Source: Alphaproteobacteria bacterium
Lineage (GTDB): Bacteria > Myxococcota_A > UBA796 > GCA-2862545
Direction: 5' to 3'
Length of the DNA stretch: 17,081 nt
NCBI GenBank assembly: GCA_020632875.1
Contig: JACKET010000037.1
Location: forward strand, 1-17,081
Shown here: piece by piece, positions 15,072-17,081 of the stretch
Layout of the letters: each line of letters begins with the position of its first letter
Position numbering within the stretch: the first letter of the stretch is position 1
Program-made: the position numbers and the translations under genes
The notes under the pieces: model-generated
What the model was told of the DNA's origin: nothing
The model's input: the letters and a program-made list of their open reading frames with translations, nothing else
The model's database searches: none

Positions 15072-16018
15072 GCCGGCGCGTGGCCGTGCTCGCCTCGCCG
15101 AAGAGCGGCGCGAATCGCCGGAACCCGCGGCGTGTCGAGCAGCTCGCGTCGCTCTCCGAAGATGCCGGGGCGACCTTCCTGGCCCCCGAGAGCCTCGAGG
15201 CGCTCGAGGCCGGCGTGAAAGGGCTCGGCGAGGTCGACATCCTCGCCATCAACGGCGGCGACGGCACGCTGCACCGCGTGCTCACCGCGGCGGTCGAGGC
15301 GTTCGGCGAAGACCTGCCCGAGGTCGCCATCCTGCCGGGCGGCACGATGAACATCGCGGCCCGCAGCTCCGGGTGGCTCGGCGAGCCCGTCTCGGCGCTC
15401 GAGCGCGTGCTGGCCCACGCCGAGACCGCGACGCTCGAGCGGCGCCGTCACTGGCTGCTGCGCGTCGACGAGCGCTGGTACGGGTTCCTCTGGGGCAACG
15501 GGCTCATCGCGCGCTTCCTCGAGGTCTACGAAGAGGTCGAGAACCCCACGGCCGCGCGTGCCGCCGCCATCCTCGCGCGGGGCTCGGCCTCCGCGGTCGT
15601 CGGCGGGGCCTTCGCGAAGCGCCTCACCCGCCGCTGGCACGGCGAGGTCGAGGTCGACGGCGAGGTGCTCGAACGGCGCGACTGGCTCGCGGTGGCGGCG
15701 GGCACGGTCGAGCAGATCGGGCTCGGGTTCAAGCCGTTCCGCTTCGTGGCCGATCATCCCGGGCAGATGCACGCGGTGGGCCTCGGGTGCAGCATCGGTC
15801 GCTTCGCGTTCGAGCTGCCGGGCGTCTACCGCCGCCAACCCCTCCAGGCGGCCGACAACGTCGAGGTCCCGGCGCGCCGCCTCGTGCTGCGCAGTGACGA
15901 GCGCGCGACGTTCATGGTCGACGGCGACTTCCACCGCGGCGGGAACGAGCTCGTCGTCGAGGTCGGTCCTTCCCTGGATCTCCTCGTGCCGCGTGTCGGG
16001 GGCGTGGCGGGCGCGTGA
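15068..16018 (+). CDS. Diacylglycerol-kinase-family lipid kinase
   Basis: 316 residues, starting at a GTG that overlaps the previous stop (GTGA). The DAGK catalytic domain is clear: SPKSG at 10-14, the nucleotide-binding INGGDGTLHRVLTA with GGDGT at 63-67, and ILPGGTMNIAA with PGGTMN at 90-95. The C-terminal beta-sandwich ends with a VDGD motif (FMVDGDFHRGG), commonly VDGE. These proteins phosphorylate diacylglycerol, sphingoid bases or similar lipids at the inner face of the membrane using ATP. Relatives in bacteria are YegS and DgkB, but I cannot assign the substrate. Coupling with a PLP enzyme is not an obvious metabolic pairing. Confidence 0.9.
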   Translation: MSRRVAVLASPKSGANRRNPRRVEQLASLSEDAGATFLAPESLEALEAGVKGLGEVDILAINGGDGTLHRVLTAAVEAFGEDLPEVAILPGGTMNIAARSSGWLGEPVSALERVLAHAETATLERRRHWLLRVDERWYGFLWGNGLIARFLEVYEEVENPTAARAAAILARGSASAVVGGAFAKRLTRRWHGEVEVDGEVLERRDWLAVAAGTVEQIGLGFKPFRFVADHPGQMHAVGLGCSIGRFAFELPGVYRRQPLQAADNVEVPARRLVLRSDERATFMVDGDFHRGGNELVVEVGPSLDLLVPRVGGVAGA

Positions 16019-16027
16019 CGCAGCGCG

Positions 16028-16033
16028 TAGCAT
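16028..16033 (+). promoter_or_regulatory. -10-like element of a putative leaderless promoter
   Basis: TAGCAT ends 7 bases before the ATG at 16041, the same spacing as TACGCT before the ATG at 4468. No ribosome site lies between. It overlaps an alternative ATG (16032). Confidence 0.45.
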
Positions 16034-16040
16034 GCGCGCC

Positions 16041-16307
16041 ATGCACGCTCCGACTCCCACGCCCGTGCGGCGGCACCCTGGCCTCCTCCTCGTCGAAGAG
16101 ACCGATCCGGCGATCCGCCTCGCCGCCCACCTCGAGCTCGGCCGCCGCGCGGCCGCCCGGTCCGACCTCGACACCGCCGAGACGCACTTCCGTGCGGCGC
16201 TCGAGCTCGATCCGAGCGATTCCCGCCCACGCGCCGAGCTGCGCGGGCTCGGGCGCGTCGGCGAGGTGAAGAAGGGCTTCTTCAAGGGCTGGCTCCGCAA
16301 CCGGTAG
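16041..16307 (+). CDS. Small single-TPR protein
   Basis: 88 residues (91 if the in-frame ATG at 16032 is used). Residues about 24-58 form a helix pair with the TPR signature: LAAHLELGRRAAARSDLDTA and THFRAALELDPSD, ending in the typical LDPSD. The tail is basic (VGEVKKGFFKGWLRNR). I chose ATG 16041 because of the -10-like TAGCAT 7 bases upstream. With one TPR it probably binds a partner or dimerises. The role is unknown. Confidence 0.7.
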   Translation: MHAPTPTPVRRHPGLLLVEETDPAIRLAAHLELGRRAAARSDLDTAETHFRAALELDPSDSRPRAELRGLGRVGEVKKGFFKGWLRNR

Positions 16308-16318
16308 CGCGCTTCGGC

Positions 16319-16324
16319 TACGAT
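16319..16324 (+). promoter_or_regulatory. -10-like element of a putative leaderless promoter
   Basis: TACGAT ends 6 bases before the ATG at 16331, in the context CGGCTACGAT. No ribosome site lies between, and no -35 hexamer is clear. Confidence 0.45.
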
Positions 16325-16330
16325 CGCCGG

Positions 16331-16813
16331 ATGACCCTGCTCCTCGTCGCCGCTGCCGGTGCCGCCGAGATCCAGATCGGGCTCGCGTTCGGCTGGTCGA
16401 GCCGCGAGGCCCGCCATCCGTGGGGGCACTTCCACGTCGCGCTGGACGGGTCTCTCGGCGCCTTGTACGTGCCGGAGGCGAGCCCGGGCCACTTCCCCCA
16501 GGTCGGCGCGCTGTGCGAGCTGCGGGTGAGCCTGGAGGGGCAGTCGGACATCGCGCTCGGCGGATTCGCCGGGGTCCGGAAGGTGCGCTCGGGATTCGCG
16601 CGGTCCGGCCTCCAGGCCGAGGTGTCCTTCGCCCGTACGGGCGACAGCACGGGGTTCCGGCTCGGCGCGACCGACTACGCCTGGGGGCACCAGGTGCGCG
16701 GGTCCGTCACCCTGGGCCGCGGCGTCGTCTACTCGGTCGCGGGGGGCCATCGGGTCGAGCCGAGCGCGTTCCTCCGGCACGAATACACCGACGCCACGAC
16801 CAAGACCCATTGA
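16331..16813 (+). CDS. Exported protein, probably beta-rich, function unknown
   Basis: 160 residues. The start MTLLLVAAAGAAE is a short uncharged leader that should be cleaved after AGA or AAG. The mature part is made of alternating hydrophobic/polar strands rich in Gly and aromatic residues (IQIGLAFGWSS, HFHVALDGSLGALYV, DIALGGFAGVRKV, LQAEVSFARTGD, FRLGATDYAWGHQV, VTLGRGVVYSVAGG), as in small outer-membrane barrels. It does not end in a terminal aromatic residue, which many barrels have. No family recognised. It follows the small TPR gene by 23 bp but has its own -10-like element. Confidence 0.65.
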   Translation: MTLLLVAAAGAAEIQIGLAFGWSSREARHPWGHFHVALDGSLGALYVPEASPGHFPQVGALCELRVSLEGQSDIALGGFAGVRKVRSGFARSGLQAEVSFARTGDSTGFRLGATDYAWGHQVRGSVTLGRGVVYSVAGGHRVEPSAFLRHEYTDATTKTH

Positions 16814-17081
16814 CGCCGCGGCCACTCCCTCGCTCACCCGTCAGCCCGAGACGCCCGCCTGCTCTGGTGAATCCCGATACCGGTCCGCGGGAAGGCCCCT
16901 TCTGTCGACCCGAACAACGTCCCTCGACGGCCCAGACGCCGCGGGTGGATGGACCTCGGCGGTCTCGGTGGTGCAATCCCCCTCGACAGCGCCCGGGGCG
17001 CTCGACCCGCAACGGCCCCCACTGGATACGGATCCGCGTTTTGCGCAGCTTCAACGACTGGAATCTGTCGGTGTTCGCCGA
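16814..17081. other. Non-coding or undetermined stretch at window end
   Basis: I see no gene I can support here. Short open frames exist on both strands, but they lack ribosome sites and start in low-complexity Arg/Pro/Gly-rich peptide. Base composition becomes less GC-rich after about 17030, and one + frame reads WIRIRVLRSFNDWNLSVFA up to the edge, so a gene could begin here and run out of the window. No tRNA-like fold, terminator or repeat stood out. Confidence 0.4.

Noticed and set aside
14942..16837. 631-codon frame on the - strand
   Set aside because: Antisense to the lipid kinase, the small TPR gene and the last exported protein, all of which have better evidence.

Overview
The window is very GC-rich DNA from a Gram-negative-type bacterium. 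It encodes lipoproteins, a FadL-type outer-membrane barrel and several other exported proteins, packed tightly on both strands. The GC level, the gene style (many 4-bp start/stop overlaps, GTG and TTG starts, TPR and zinc-ribbon membrane proteins, two-cysteine TonB-C-like proteins) and several putative leaderless starts resemble Myxococcota and related former Deltaproteobacteria. That placement is inference, because no rRNA or other phylogenetic marker is present apart from a partial methionyl-tRNA synthetase. I saw no tRNA, rRNA, CRISPR array, insertion sequence, integrase or phage gene.

Layout: (1) 1-1985, + strand: the 3' part of metG, overlapped by a gene for an exported protein with two TonB-C-like repeats. 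(2) 1986-2185: a convergent gap with a hairpin and an alternating GTGCGC/GCGCAC repeat. (3) 2186-4408, - strand: a fused E1 alpha/beta 2-oxoacid dehydrogenase, transcribed away from (4) 4468-6789, + strand: a four-gene chain (YbjQ-like, membrane-anchored TPR protein, two small membrane proteins), every junction being a 4-bp overlap. The 59-bp divergent gap between (3) and (4) holds an 18-bp palindrome. (5) 6839-8062, + strand: a DAO-family FAD oxidoreductase. (6) 8064-8332: a large imperfect palindrome filling the convergent gap almost to the base. (7) 8335-9841, - strand: a PQQ-type sugar dehydrogenase lipoprotein preceded by a zinc-ribbon membrane protein. (8) 9906-13198, + strand: a good sigma70-like promoter, then a BPI/TULIP-like lipoprotein and a FadL-family barrel. 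(9) 13208-14134, - strand: an unknown membrane protein. (10) 14148-16813, + strand: a PLP enzyme of the D-cysteine desulfhydrase/ACC deaminase family coupled to a diacylglycerol-kinase-family lipid kinase, then two small genes with leaderless-type starts. (11) 16814-17081: no gene that I can support.

Most genes are housekeeping or metabolic enzymes without shared pathway context. The parts most likely to hold undescribed biology are the TULIP-like lipoprotein next to a FadL barrel (a candidate envelope lipid or hydrophobic-compound transfer pair), the four-gene chain of unknown function, and the palindromic element at 8064-8332.
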